Assembly: GCA_025924495.1 (NCBI GenBank)
Contig: JAICIG010000029.1
Span: 1 to 30,052 of the forward strand
Length of the DNA stretch: 30,052 nucleotides
Direction of reading: 5' to 3'
Source of the DNA: Pirellulales bacterium
GTDB taxonomy: Bacteria > Planctomycetota > Planctomycetia > Pirellulales > JAICIG01
Numbering within the stretch: position 1 is the first letter of the stretch; every line of letters begins with the position of its first letter. This document shows, piece after piece, positions 1 to 7,857 of this stretch. Below the pieces are notes generated by a model that was not told the DNA's origin, ran no database searches, and saw only the letters and a list, made by a program, of their open reading frames with translations. The translations under genes and the position numbers were made by a program.

Positions 1-561
1 AACATCATGGCGCTGACGGCCAAGCACAACTTGCAGCACGATCGCGAGTTGATGGACAAGATTCTGGCGCACGTCGTGACGCTCGAGAACCAAGGATATC
101 AATTCGAGGCGGCCGCGGGGTCGTTTGACTTGCTCGTTAAGAAATGCGCCGGCCAGTTCGTCCCCCACTTCGAGCTGCTGAATTTCCACGTGAATGTCGA
201 GGCCGGCCCCGCAGGCGCCGCCACCACGGAAGCTACGGTCAAGCTGCGCGTGAATGGCGACGTTCGGCATGATGTGGCGGAAGGAGATGGGCCAGTCAAC
301 GCGCTCGACGCCGCCTTGCGCAAGGCGCTGGCAGGCGCCTTTCCAAGCTTGGCAGATATGCACCTGGTCGACTATAAAGTCCGCGTGATCAACTCCGAAG
401 CGGCCACGGCGGCCGGCGTGCGCGTCGTGATTGAAAGCCGCGACGAGCACGACATGTGGGGAACCGTTGGCGTGAGCGAGAACATCATCCAGGCCAGTTG
501 GCTCGCCTTAGCGGACAGTATTGAATACAAGCTGTGCAAAGATGAGGCGGGCAAGGTGTGA
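1..561 (+). CDS. cimA: Citramalate synthase, C-terminal part (5' end outside window)
   Basis: The reading frame is open from base 1, so only the last ~186 residues are here. They contain the end of the linker (residues 'LENQGYQFEAA') followed by the LeuA-type regulatory/dimerisation domain, which ends in 'VGVSENIIQASWLALADSIEYKL'. This C-terminal signature is typical of the (R)-citramalate synthase branch of the 2-isopropylmalate synthase family, which condenses pyruvate and acetyl-CoA for isoleucine synthesis; the domain is where end-product inhibition acts in the family. The catalytic TIM barrel is upstream of the window and cannot be checked. A true 2-isopropylmalate synthase is the alternative, but the 'YDYKVRVI'-like strand and the IEYKL ending favour CimA. 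Confidence 0.85.
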   Translation, partial: NIMALTAKHNLQHDRELMDKILAHVVTLENQGYQFEAAAGSFDLLVKKCAGQFVPHFELLNFHVNVEAGPAGAATTEATVKLRVNGDVRHDVAEGDGPVNALDAALRKALAGAFPSLADMHLVDYKVRVINSEAATAAGVRVVIESRDEHDMWGTVGVSENIIQASWLALADSIEYKLCKDEAGKV

Positions 562-709
562 GCTTCACGGTTTGATGTTCAAGCCGCAATGCTTTGAACT
601 CCGACAGACGATGGAAGTTGTTTTAGCGCGCTGAACCTGTCTGGCGGCCTTTGCACGACTCGCGATCTTAATCCCTGAATTTCGCACCCTCAACTTTATT
701 CCTCAAGCC

Positions 710-3700
710 ATGCCCTCCATCGACGACCTTCCGAAGCAATACCAGCACATCGAACCGGAAAAGCGATGGTATCGCTTCTGGGAGGAGCGAGGCTACTTTC
801 ATAGCGAGCCCGATCCGAAGCGAAAGCCCTATACAATTGTCATCCCGCCGCCGAACGTGACCGGCGCCTTGCACCTTGGACACGCGCTGAACAACTCGTT
901 GCAGGATATCCTGATTCGCTATAAGCGGATGCAAGGTTTCAATGCCCTGTGGATGCCCGGGACCGATCATGCGGGCATCGCTACGCAAGCCGTCGTCGAG
1001 CGCCGGTTGCTGCAAGAAGAAAAGAAGAGCCGCCACGACCTGGGCCGCGAAAAGCTGGTCAAACGAATTTGGCAGTGGAAAAACGATTACGAGCAGCGCA
1101 TTCTTGGCCAGCTCAAGCGGATGGGGTGCAGTTGCGATTGGCAGCGGACCCGCTTCACGCTCGACGACACGTGCGCTCGCGCCGTGCGTCACACCTTCTT
1201 CAAGCTGTTCCAGGAGCGGCTAATCTACCGCGGCAAGCGGCTGGTGAACTGGGACACTTACCTGCAGACGGCCGTCAGCGACGACGAAGTGTACCACGAG
1301 CAGGTCAAGGGGCACTTCTGGCATATGAAGTACCCGGTCATTGCCGCGCAAGCCGGCGAGCCGACGCACGTGACGATCGCGACCACCCGCCCCGAGACGA
1401 TGCTCGGCGACACCGCGGTCGCGGTGCATCCCGATCCTGCAAAAGCTCTCGACCAGGTGCAGTCGGAATTACAGCAGAAGCTAGCGGCGGCAGGCGAAAA
1501 AGAGCAGCCGGAGATTCAGGCCCAGCTCGACGCCCTCGCGGGACGCCGCAAGGCGGTGCTGCCGACGCTGGTCAAACTGCGCGATATGGCACGGGCCGGC
1601 CGCAAATTGATGCTGCCACTGCTGAACCGCGAAATTCCGTTGGTGGCCGACGAGTGGGCGAAGCCAGAACTGGGCAGCGGTTGCGTCAAGATCACGCCCG
1701 CGCACGATCCAAACGACTATGACGTCGGCAAGCGGCAAAGCCTGCCGATGATCAACATTCTGAATCCCGACGGCACGCTCAATGGCAACGCCGGCTCCTA
1801 TCAGGGGCTGCCGATTCCCAAGGCCCGCGAGCGCGTTGTCGCCGACATGGAAGCCGCAGGCCTGATGGTCGAAGTCGAAGATCGCGAGATCGATCTGGCT
1901 CACTCGGATCGATCGAAGACGCCAATCGAGCCGTACCTGGCCGATCAGTGGTTCGTGAAAATGGACCAACTGGCTCAGTCGGCGATGGATGCCGTGAGCG
2001 ATGGGCGCGTGAAGATTTTTCCGCCGCGCTACGCACAAGGATATCTCGATTGGCTCGGCGAAAAACGCGATTGGCCCGTCAGCCGACAATTGTGGTGGGG
2101 CCATCAGATTCCGATCTGGTATGCGCCGACTGCCAGCGAGGCCGACTTGAAAAATGCCTTCGCCGGCCGCAAAGATGTCGTCTGGCAGCGCGACGAGGAG
2201 CAGGATCAGTGGTTGATCTGCGCTCAAGAGCAAGATCTGTCGGAAGACGCCGTTCCCGGCCACAAGCTCGTCCGCGAGCAGGACGTGCTCGATACGTGGT
2301 TCAGCTCGGCGCTGTGGCCTCACTCCACATTGGGCTGGCCCGAGCAGACGCCGGAGCTGAAATACTACTATCCGACCAGCACACTCGTGACCAGCCGTGA
2401 CATCATCACGCTTTGGGTGGCGCGAATGGTGCTCACCGGTCTGCACAACGTCGGCGACGTGCCGTTCCGCGAGGTCTTCATTCACCCGAAGATTTTGGAC
2501 GGTTATGGCGAAGGCATGTCAAAGTCGAAAGGCAACGGCGTTGATCCAATCGACGTGATGGAAAAGTTTGGCGCCGATGCCTTGCGGTTCGGTCTTGCGC
2601 ACCTCACAACCGAAACGCAGGACGTGCGGATGCCGGTCGAGTTCGAGTGCCCGCATTGCCGCAAGCTGGTCGAACAGACCAAGAAAAACCGCGTGCTCCC
2701 GCGGGTCAAATGCACGCAGTGCGGCCAGGAGTTTTCCACGCAATGGGCCGACAAACCCGAGGACAAGGCCCTGCCGCGAGGCGCCGTCGTCAGCGAGCGG
2801 TTCGAGCTCGCGCGCAACTTCTGCAATAAGCTCTGGAACGCGGCCCGCTTTGCCCTTTTGAATCTGGAAGGCTATTCGGCGGCCCCGGTGGCCGACAGCG
2901 ATTTGGCCGTCGAAGATCGCTGGATCTTGAGTCGCCTGACGACCGTGACCGACGAAGTCACCAAGGCGCTGGAGAGTTACCGTTTTGCCGACGCCATGCG
3001 TCAGCTCTATGAATTCGCCTGGGACGAGTTCTGCAGCTTTTACGTTGAGATGGTCAAGAACCGCTTACAAGAGCCCGCCCAGCGAGCCGTGGCGCAACGC
3101 GTCTTAGCACATACGCTCGACAGTCTTTTGCGGCTATTGCACCCGGCGGCCCCGTTCATCACCGAAGAAATCTGGCAATTGTTGGCAGGCTCGGCGCCCA
3201 AGCGTGGCTTGACCGCGCCAATGGCGGCGGCGGAAAGCATCATGATTGCCGACTGGCCGCGGGCTGAAATGGCGCGGCAGAACGCGGAGATTGAGGCGCG
3301 CTTCGGCCGTTTTCAGGAAGTGCTGCGAGGCCTGCGCGAGATCCGCAGCCGGCAGAACATTCCGCCGAAGACGCCAATCAAATTCTCAGCTCGTTGCGAC
3401 GAGGCAATCGTCGAACTGCTCGAGCCCATGGCGCCCTATTTCGCCTCGATGGCCAATGCTCAGGCCGTGGCTTGGGGACCGCGGGCCGCTGCGCCGGTCA
3501 CGCATGCACAAATTGCCCTCAAGGACCTCGAACTGTTCGTCAACCTCGAAGGCTTGATTGACCTGGGAGCGGAGATCGCTCGTCTGGAGAAGGAACGCGG
3601 CCGTCTGGCCGGCTTGATCGCGGGCAAGGAAAAGAAACTCTCCAATGCCGACTTTATCGCTCGTGCGCCGGCTGACGTGGTGACGAAAGAGCGCGCTGCG

Positions 3701-3775
3701 CTCGGAGAGGTACAAGCGCAATTGGTCGCTATCGAGCAGTCGCTAACCGAATTCCGTAGGCGACAATCGACTTAG
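710..3775 (+). CDS. valS: Valyl-tRNA synthetase
   Basis: 1021 residues, somewhat longer than the roughly 880-950 of most bacterial ValRS. It charges tRNA-Val with valine in the cytoplasm. The class I HIGH motif is HLGH at residues 55-58 and the second motif is MSKSK at 603-607; the residue before MSKS is Gly rather than the usual Lys. The CP1 editing domain carries an extra helical stretch of about 50 residues (about 244-297). A four-cysteine zinc-ribbon-like insert (CPHC at 647-650, CTQC at 668-671) lies between the catalytic core and the anticodon-binding helical domain. The last ~75 residues form the ValRS coiled-coil arm. The ATG at 710 has no strong Shine-Dalgarno sequence, but the protein starts at the expected N-terminal region. 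The 148 bases upstream show no gene. Confidence 0.97.
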   Translation: MPSIDDLPKQYQHIEPEKRWYRFWEERGYFHSEPDPKRKPYTIVIPPPNVTGALHLGHALNNSLQDILIRYKRMQGFNALWMPGTDHAGIATQAVVERRLLQEEKKSRHDLGREKLVKRIWQWKNDYEQRILGQLKRMGCSCDWQRTRFTLDDTCARAVRHTFFKLFQERLIYRGKRLVNWDTYLQTAVSDDEVYHEQVKGHFWHMKYPVIAAQAGEPTHVTIATTRPETMLGDTAVAVHPDPAKALDQVQSELQQKLAAAGEKEQPEIQAQLDALAGRRKAVLPTLVKLRDMARAGRKLMLPLLNREIPLVADEWAKPELGSGCVKITPAHDPNDYDVGKRQSLPMINILNPDGTLNGNAGSYQGLPIPKARERVVADMEAAGLMVEVEDREIDLAHSDRSKTPIEPYLADQWFVKMDQLAQSAMDAVSDGRVKIFPPRYAQGYLDWLGEKRDWPVSRQLWWGHQIPIWYAPTASEADLKNAFAGRKDVVWQRDEEQDQWLICAQEQDLSEDAVPGHKLVREQDVLDTWFSSALWPHSTLGWPEQTPELKYYYPTSTLVTSRDIITLWVARMVLTGLHNVGDVPFREVFIHPKILDGYGEGMSKSKGNGVDPIDVMEKFGADALRFGLAHLTTETQDVRMPVEFECPHCRKLVEQTKKNRVLPRVKCTQCGQEFSTQWADKPEDKALPRGAVVSERFELARNFCNKLWNAARFALLNLEGYSAAPVADSDLAVEDRWILSRLTTVTDEVTKALESYRFADAMRQLYEFAWDEFCSFYVEMVKNRLQEPAQRAVAQRVLAHTLDSLLRLLHPAAPFITEEIWQLLAGSAPKRGLTAPMAAAESIMIADWPRAEMARQNAEIEARFGRFQEVLRGLREIRSRQNIPPKTPIKFSARCDEAIVELLEPMAPYFASMANAQAVAWGPRAAAPVTHAQIALKDLELFVNLEGLIDLGAEIARLEKERGRLAGLIAGKEKKLSNADFIARAPADVVTKERAALGEVQAQLVAIEQSLTEFRRRQST

Positions 3776-3867
3776 CGAGTTGCTTCGCTCCCTTGCACGT
3801 CAAGCGTTGTTTTGCCGTTCGATCGCTCTTTTTTTCCAGCCTCTAGCCGCTCAGCCCGCGGGCCACT

Positions 3868-3873
3868 TATAAT
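3868..3873 (+). promoter_or_regulatory. Candidate -10 element for the DUF151 gene
   Basis: A perfect TATAAT lies 61 bases before the ATG at 3935, in the valS-DUF151 spacer. No convincing -35 hexamer is found at 16-18 bases upstream, so this is a weak call resting on the -10 match and its location alone. Confidence 0.3.
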
Positions 3874-3934
3874 CGATCTTTCCGAGACGCAAGTCGCGGA
3901 AAGAGTTCCAGATCGTTTGCCTAAGGGTTCGTTT

Positions 3935-4339
3935 ATGCCCGTGCAGATGGAGTTGTCGCGGATCATCATCAGCGAGATCAATGATCAGCAGGTGATTTAC
4001 TTGAAGGAAGTGGACGGGGACCGCTCCTTCCCGATCCTGATCGGCATCTTCGAGGCCACCAGCATCGATCGCCGCGTGAAAGGCCTGCACTCTCCGCGGC
4101 CGCTGACGCACGATCTGCTGGTCAGCGTCGCAGACAATCTGGGGGGCGAGTTTCAGAGCGTGGTGATCAGCGAGTTGAAAGACCATACGTACTTCGCCCG
4201 GTTGCGGATCAAGCACGAGGGCGAACTGATCGAGATCGACGCCCGCCCTTCCGACGCCATCGCCGTCGCCGTCACTTGCGATCCGCCGCTGCCGATCTAC
4301 GTCTCGGAAGAAGTGCTGAACGACGTACTGGGGGGGTAG
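3935..4339 (+). CDS. Bifunctional nuclease family protein (BFN, DUF151)
   Basis: 134 residues if started at the ATG at 3935, giving 'MPVQMELSRIIISEI', the normal start of the family. The frame stays open upstream to 3812, but those 41 residues resemble no domain and overlap the candidate promoter. Family hallmarks are 'FPILIGIFEATSID' (about 35-48), 'RPLTHDLL' (about 57-64) and 'IDARPSDAIAVAV' (about 102-114). The Arabidopsis relatives have RNase/DNase activity; the bacterial role is poorly defined, often linked only to stress or DNA metabolism, so no specific substrate is proposed. It follows valS in the same direction with a 159-base gap. Confidence 0.88.
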   Translation: MPVQMELSRIIISEINDQQVIYLKEVDGDRSFPILIGIFEATSIDRRVKGLHSPRPLTHDLLVSVADNLGGEFQSVVISELKDHTYFARLRIKHEGELIEIDARPSDAIAVAVTCDPPLPIYVSEEVLNDVLGG

Positions 4340-4384
4340 TTTTCGCTCCCCGGGCGATGGTCGATATTCTTCCGGCCGGTGGCC

Positions 4385-4933
4385 TTACGCTCTTGCGTAC
4401 ATGATGTCGCTGCGCAGTACATATTTGCGGCCCGATTCGACGGCCTCGCCGCAGTGGGGCAGTTCGTGTGGAAAGAACAATGCCATTCCCCGCTGAGGTA
4501 CGACTTCGCCAAACATAAAGCTCGTAGTTCCGCCGGCAAAGCCTTCGTTCAAGTAGACCATGAACGTCACCCAGCTTCGCTCTCCGTTGGCGCGCTGATA
4601 GGCGCCATCCTCATGCCAGTTGAACTGTTGGCCGGGGTCGTAGCGGTAAAAGCGAAACCGTTCGTTCAAGCCCACGGCATGCCATTGCCCGAGCCTCTCC
4701 GGCGCCCAGATCTTCGCCCGAGCCCAGAGTGCGGCCGCACGCTCCGGATCATCGATCATCACGCGCTCGTTATTGCGGATTTCAGGCCGAAACGCCGGAC
4801 CAAAGATCGAATTGATCGGCGCCAGCCCGTAGCCCTTTGCCTCGGTGAGTCGGATGTAGTCTTCGCATTCCGCGGGAGCGAGGAACTCTGTGACGGTGAA
4901 CACGCCGTCGGAGTGATAGCGGATATCTTGCAT
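4385..4933 (-). CDS. 2-oxoglutarate/Fe(II)-dependent oxygenase, prolyl-4-hydroxylase type
   Basis: 182 residues with the double-stranded beta-helix motifs of the P4H family: iron ligands H107 and D109 (in 'NWHEDGAY') and distal H160 (in 'ELPHCGEAV'), with R169/K170 about ten residues later in position to bind the 2-oxoglutarate carboxylate. The 'GGTTSF' turn between the iron ligands is also typical. The protein is a stand-alone catalytic domain without signal peptide, so it is probably cytoplasmic. The hydroxylated substrate cannot be told from sequence. It is transcribed opposite to its neighbours and converges on the DUF151 gene (45-base gap). The 263-base region before its start is shared with the divergent DUF4058 gene; no clear promoter stands out there. 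Confidence 0.88.
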   Translation of the reverse strand: MQDIRYHSDGVFTVTEFLAPAECEDYIRLTEAKGYGLAPINSIFGPAFRPEIRNNERVMIDDPERAAALWARAKIWAPERLGQWHAVGLNERFRFYRYDPGQQFNWHEDGAYQRANGERSWVTFMVYLNEGFAGGTTSFMFGEVVPQRGMALFFPHELPHCGEAVESGRKYVLRSDIMYARA

Positions 4934-5196
4934 TGCTAAGGCCTACCGTGCCTATTTTCGGGTAACGCGGCGCCGTTAACGCCGAATGCTGAACGCGTGA
5001 GTTCGCCCGCAATAGCTTACCGTTTCTGTCGGCCTTTGCCTCTCTCTTTAGGCGCCAGCGCCGCCGCAGATTCGAGAGAGCATAGAACGCGATCTGGCCC
5101 GTGCACGACGCAGCTTCCCTGGCCGGATTGGCGCCCGCTTGCCGACTGAGATAAGATCTTGTTGGAAGAGTTATTTCCGACTGCGCAGGCGACGTC

Positions 5197-5985
5197 ATGG
5201 CAAGTCCGTTTCCCGGCATGGATCCCTATCTGGAAGATCCGGCGATCTGGCCCGATTTTCATGCGCGATTCATCAACTATTGGTGCGAATACATCGCCGA
5301 CCAGCTCCCGAGCAACTACGACGCGCGGATCGGCGAACGCGTGACGTTGATCGAATCGATCGACGAGCCGGCGAAGTTGATCATTCCTGACGTGGCCGTT
5401 GTTCGCAGCGAAACGGGACGGCAAGCAGCAGTTCCAGCCGCATCCGGAAGCGCCGCGACCGCACTGGCGTTGGAACCGGTAACTCTCCCCTTGGCGTTTC
5501 CCCAAGAGATCAAGGAGCCGTACATTGAACTGCACGTCATGCCCGACCGCTCGCTGGTAGCCGTGCTAGAGCTTCTGTCGCCGACGAACAAGTCGGGCGA
5601 CGGCCGGAATACCTACCTGCTCAAGCGAAACGCAATCTTCACTCAAGACGTGCATCTGATCGAACTTGACCTGCTCCTCGGCGGCCGGAGGCTGCCGCTG
5701 GGGAAACGGCTGCCGCCGGGCGACTATTATGCCTTCGTGGCGCATAGTCAGCGACGGTTCAATTGCGATGTTTACGCCTGGTCGGTCCGCCAGCCGCTGC
5801 CCGTGCTGCCGATTCCGCTGAAGGCGCCCGACGCCGACGTGCGGATCAACCTGGCCGAAGTTTTCAAGCAAGCCTACGAGCGCGGGCGTTATGAGCGCTG
5901 CTTGCGTTACGCCGAGCCGCCTCCGGCGCCCTTGAGCGAAGCTGATCGCAAGTGGGCGGCGGAGTTGGTGCGCCAAACGAGGTGA
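5197..5985 (+). CDS. DUF4058 family protein
   Basis: 262 residues. The N-terminus 'ASPFPGMDPYLEDP..WPDFHARFINY' is the diagnostic start of DUF4058, a family common in planctomycetes and cyanobacteria, and it fixes the ATG at 5197. The centre has 'DVAVV' (about 67-71) and 'VAVLELLSPTNK' (about 121-132). This D...ExxxxxK-like arrangement resembles that of Uma2/DUF820 and other PD-(D/E)XK-fold proteins, so a nuclease-like fold is possible, but I infer this from motif spacing only. Function is unknown. No signal peptide. The stop is nine bases before the next ATG, so the two genes are probably cotranscribed. Confidence 0.85.
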   Translation: MASPFPGMDPYLEDPAIWPDFHARFINYWCEYIADQLPSNYDARIGERVTLIESIDEPAKLIIPDVAVVRSETGRQAAVPAASGSAATALALEPVTLPLAFPQEIKEPYIELHVMPDRSLVAVLELLSPTNKSGDGRNTYLLKRNAIFTQDVHLIELDLLLGGRRLPLGKRLPPGDYYAFVAHSQRRFNCDVYAWSVRQPLPVLPIPLKAPDADVRINLAEVFKQAYERGRYERCLRYAEPPPAPLSEADRKWAAELVRQTR

Positions 5986-5994
5986 TCTACGAAC

Positions 5995-6282
5995 ATGAAC
6001 GACGCCAAGAAATTTCAATTCTCGCTACGTTGGATATTCATCGCGACGGGTCTCCTCGCCGCTTTGATCGCGGGCGGGATCCAAATCATTCCCGAAGCCA
6101 ACCGTCGTGATCCTACGACTGTCTGGGCAGGTCCGGTTTTCCTGGGGCTTGCCATATTGGGCGGCGTGCTTTCTTGCGTGGCGATCGGTCGATGCTGTGT
6201 GGTGATCTACGAAGCGGCAGCGGCTTTTGCCGCCTTCGGCCAGCGGCTGTTCAAGCTGTGCTCTCGGCCTACCAAAAACTGA
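5995..6282 (+). CDS. Small two-helix membrane protein, unknown function
   Basis: 95 residues with two hydrophobic segments (about 12-29 and 43-65). The 'FSLRWIFIATGLLAAL' start is a pattern seen in many small planctomycete membrane proteins. It starts nine bases after the DUF4058 stop. No catalytic motif is visible; a role cannot be assigned. It ends just before the duplicated ileS fragment. Confidence 0.6.
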   Translation: MNDAKKFQFSLRWIFIATGLLAALIAGGIQIIPEANRRDPTTVWAGPVFLGLAILGGVLSCVAIGRCCVVIYEAAAAFAAFGQRLFKLCSRPTKN

Positions 6283-6315
6283 GCGGCATTTGCGGTCGGC
6301 GGTGTGCGTGCCGCA

Positions 6316-6655
6316 ATTGAAGAAACCCGCCCCCGTCCCGTCTACTTTGAATTTTGCCCGTTTTGCCCAGGCTCTGTCCCCGTCGCCCATGTTCCGTCCT
6401 GTCGAATCGAACCCTCGCTTCCCGAGCTCGAAACCGAGACGATCCGCTTCTGGACCGAGCGGGAATTTACGAGAAATCGCTGGCCCGCCGCGAAGGGGCC
6501 AGGCCGTTCATCTTCTATGAAGGCCCGCCGACGGCCAACGGCATGCCTCACCCAGGGCACTGCCTGACACGGGCCATCAAGGACCTCTTTCCCCGCTATC
6601 GCACAATGCGCGGCTACCGCTGCGAACGCAAGACCGGCCGGGACAACAGGCACGC
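6316..6655 (+). repeat. Left copy of a direct repeat covering the ileS leader and 5' coding region
   Basis: About 340 bases resemble 11923-12262 at roughly 90% identity by eye over the coding part. The match starts near 'attgaa' upstream of the ileS start, includes the leader ('gtctactttga.ttttgcc') and fades just after the ERK codons of the 'YRCERK' segment. The two copies are in the same orientation, about 5.6 kb apart, and bracket three minus-strand genes. The repeat is far too long for a transposon target-site duplication. Confidence 0.85.
6389..6655 (+). pseudogene. Frameshifted 5' fragment of a second ileS
   Basis: An ATG at 6389 opens '[12 protein letters not shown]', matching the intact ileS start at 11996. 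Two single-base deletions (near 6425 and 6463) move the similarity through all three frames: 'LETETIRFW' is in the second and '[12 protein letters not shown]' to 'YRCERKTG' in the third. Similarity stops after about 85 codons, beyond the HIGH-like PHPGH motif, so no functional synthetase can be made. Of the 15 base substitutions I count against the intact gene over about 75 codons, 13 are synonymous third-position changes. This shows both copies were under protein-level selection for most of their divergence. The following bases to 6757 contain only short inverted repeats (arms 6666-6673 and 6689-6696) and no gene. Confidence 0.85.
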
Positions 6656-6757
6656 TGGCAGAATAGGCGGCGAAAAACCGAGCGTCAATCGCCGCCAATT
6701 CGCTGCCTTGGCGGGCCATTGCCGCCGGGGGTAGGATGTAGATCTGCCCGCTGGAAT

Positions 6758-7801
6758 TCAGTTGCAGGTTCCGTCATGGGCTGCTTGCTCTTTTTCCAAA
6801 TTGTAGAGCAGCCCCGCGGCATAACTGCGAAGCTTTTCTTCCGAGTGGTTTTGGCCCAAATCGCGAAGGCAACCGAGCGCGAGCGGATCGCGGCGGATAG
6901 CCCCTAAAGCCAGAGCTGCGTCGGCTCGAACGTAGCCGTCTTCGTCGCACAACGCCGTAGCCAAAGCTTTGATCGCCGCCTCCGACTCAACTCGCATTTC
7001 TCCCAGCGTCCTAGCAGCCTCGCCACGAACGAAATGGTCTTGATCGCCAAACGCCTCGATCGCCGTCGGCACGGCCGCATCGTGCTTGGCAATCTGCCAT
7101 AGCGCCAGCGCCGACGCGAGCCGTACATAAGGGTTGTCGTCGCGCAAGGTGTTGAGCAGCCCCTCGACTGCAGTCGACTCGTCAGCGCCGATTTTGCCCA
7201 GCGACTGAGCGGCGCCGCGGCGGATGCTCGCACGGGGCTTCAGCCCGCGATCAACGGCGGCGTCGTCCAGCACGGCGATCAGTTCCGGCACCGCCGGCTT
7301 CGCCTGGGGGCCAAGTTTGCCCAGATAGTAGATCGCGTTTACGAAGTATTTTCCTCGGCGGGAAATCGAACGCACCAGCACCGGCACGGGATCGAACCCG
7401 CGCCGCAGCCAGACGTCGTGGACCATTGGGCCGTGAATAGCGCCTACGCCCAAACCCGCGATTTTATCGATGGGCGCGCTGAGGCGAGTAGTAGCGAGAC
7501 TTTCATTCGCGCCAAATGTGAGTTCCACATGCGCGATTCCCTCGACAATCCGGCCGATTCGCCCTTTGACGAGCCAACGCACGCCTTCGACCTGCGTGAC
7601 GACATGGAAATCGCCTTCCTCACGCACCAGGATTTCCTGCCGCAGCTTGGAATCAATGCTCAGTTCCAGCACGAGCGGTTCCGCCGCCGCGGCCGATGGG
7701 TCCTCGGCAAAAACGGCCGATGATCCGACTACGGACGGCATAAGCCCTACTGCGATCAGGCAAATGCACGCTGAGCCGGCGCGCGACACAATCGACCGCA
7801 T
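6758..7801 (-). CDS. Exported HEAT-repeat protein
   Basis: 347 residues. A signal peptide covers about residues 1-32, with a plausible cleavage after 'AVFA'. The stretch from about 150 to 340 consists of HEAT/PBS-lyase-like helical repeats, visible as recurring units such as 'VRLASALALWQIAKHD', 'VRGEAARTLGEMRVES' and 'VRADAALALGAIRRD'. Such repeats are protein-binding scaffolds; no catalytic motif is seen. The start is supported by a GGAGAGAGA sequence just upstream of the ATG. It is the last of three same-strand genes for exported proteins (56-base gap to the LRR gene) and is probably cotranscribed with them. Confidence 0.8.
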   Translation of the reverse strand: MRSIVSRAGSACICLIAVGLMPSVVGSSAVFAEDPSAAAAEPLVLELSIDSKLRQEILVREEGDFHVVTQVEGVRWLVKGRIGRIVEGIAHVELTFGANESLATTRLSAPIDKIAGLGVGAIHGPMVHDVWLRRGFDPVPVLVRSISRRGKYFVNAIYYLGKLGPQAKPAVPELIAVLDDAAVDRGLKPRASIRRGAAQSLGKIGADESTAVEGLLNTLRDDNPYVRLASALALWQIAKHDAAVPTAIEAFGDQDHFVRGEAARTLGEMRVESEAAIKALATALCDEDGYVRADAALALGAIRRDPLALGCLRDLGQNHSEEKLRSYAAGLLYNLEKEQAAHDGTCN

Positions 7802-7857
7802 AATTCTCTCTCCGTTTGCATCCTGCCCCTGCTCGCCCGCCAGGGTAAACGGATGGG

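Noticed and set aside
1481..2485. Minus-strand open frame of about 330 codons opposite valS
   Set aside because: It is the antisense shadow of highly conserved valS coding sequence; no domain is recognisable.
3812..3934. Upstream extension of the DUF151 protein by 41 residues
   Set aside because: The extra residues do not look like the family and would include the candidate -10 element; the conserved start is at 3935.
6316..6655. The ileS duplication as a transposon target-site duplication
   Set aside because: 340 bases is far too long, and no transposase or terminal inverted repeats border the block between the copies.
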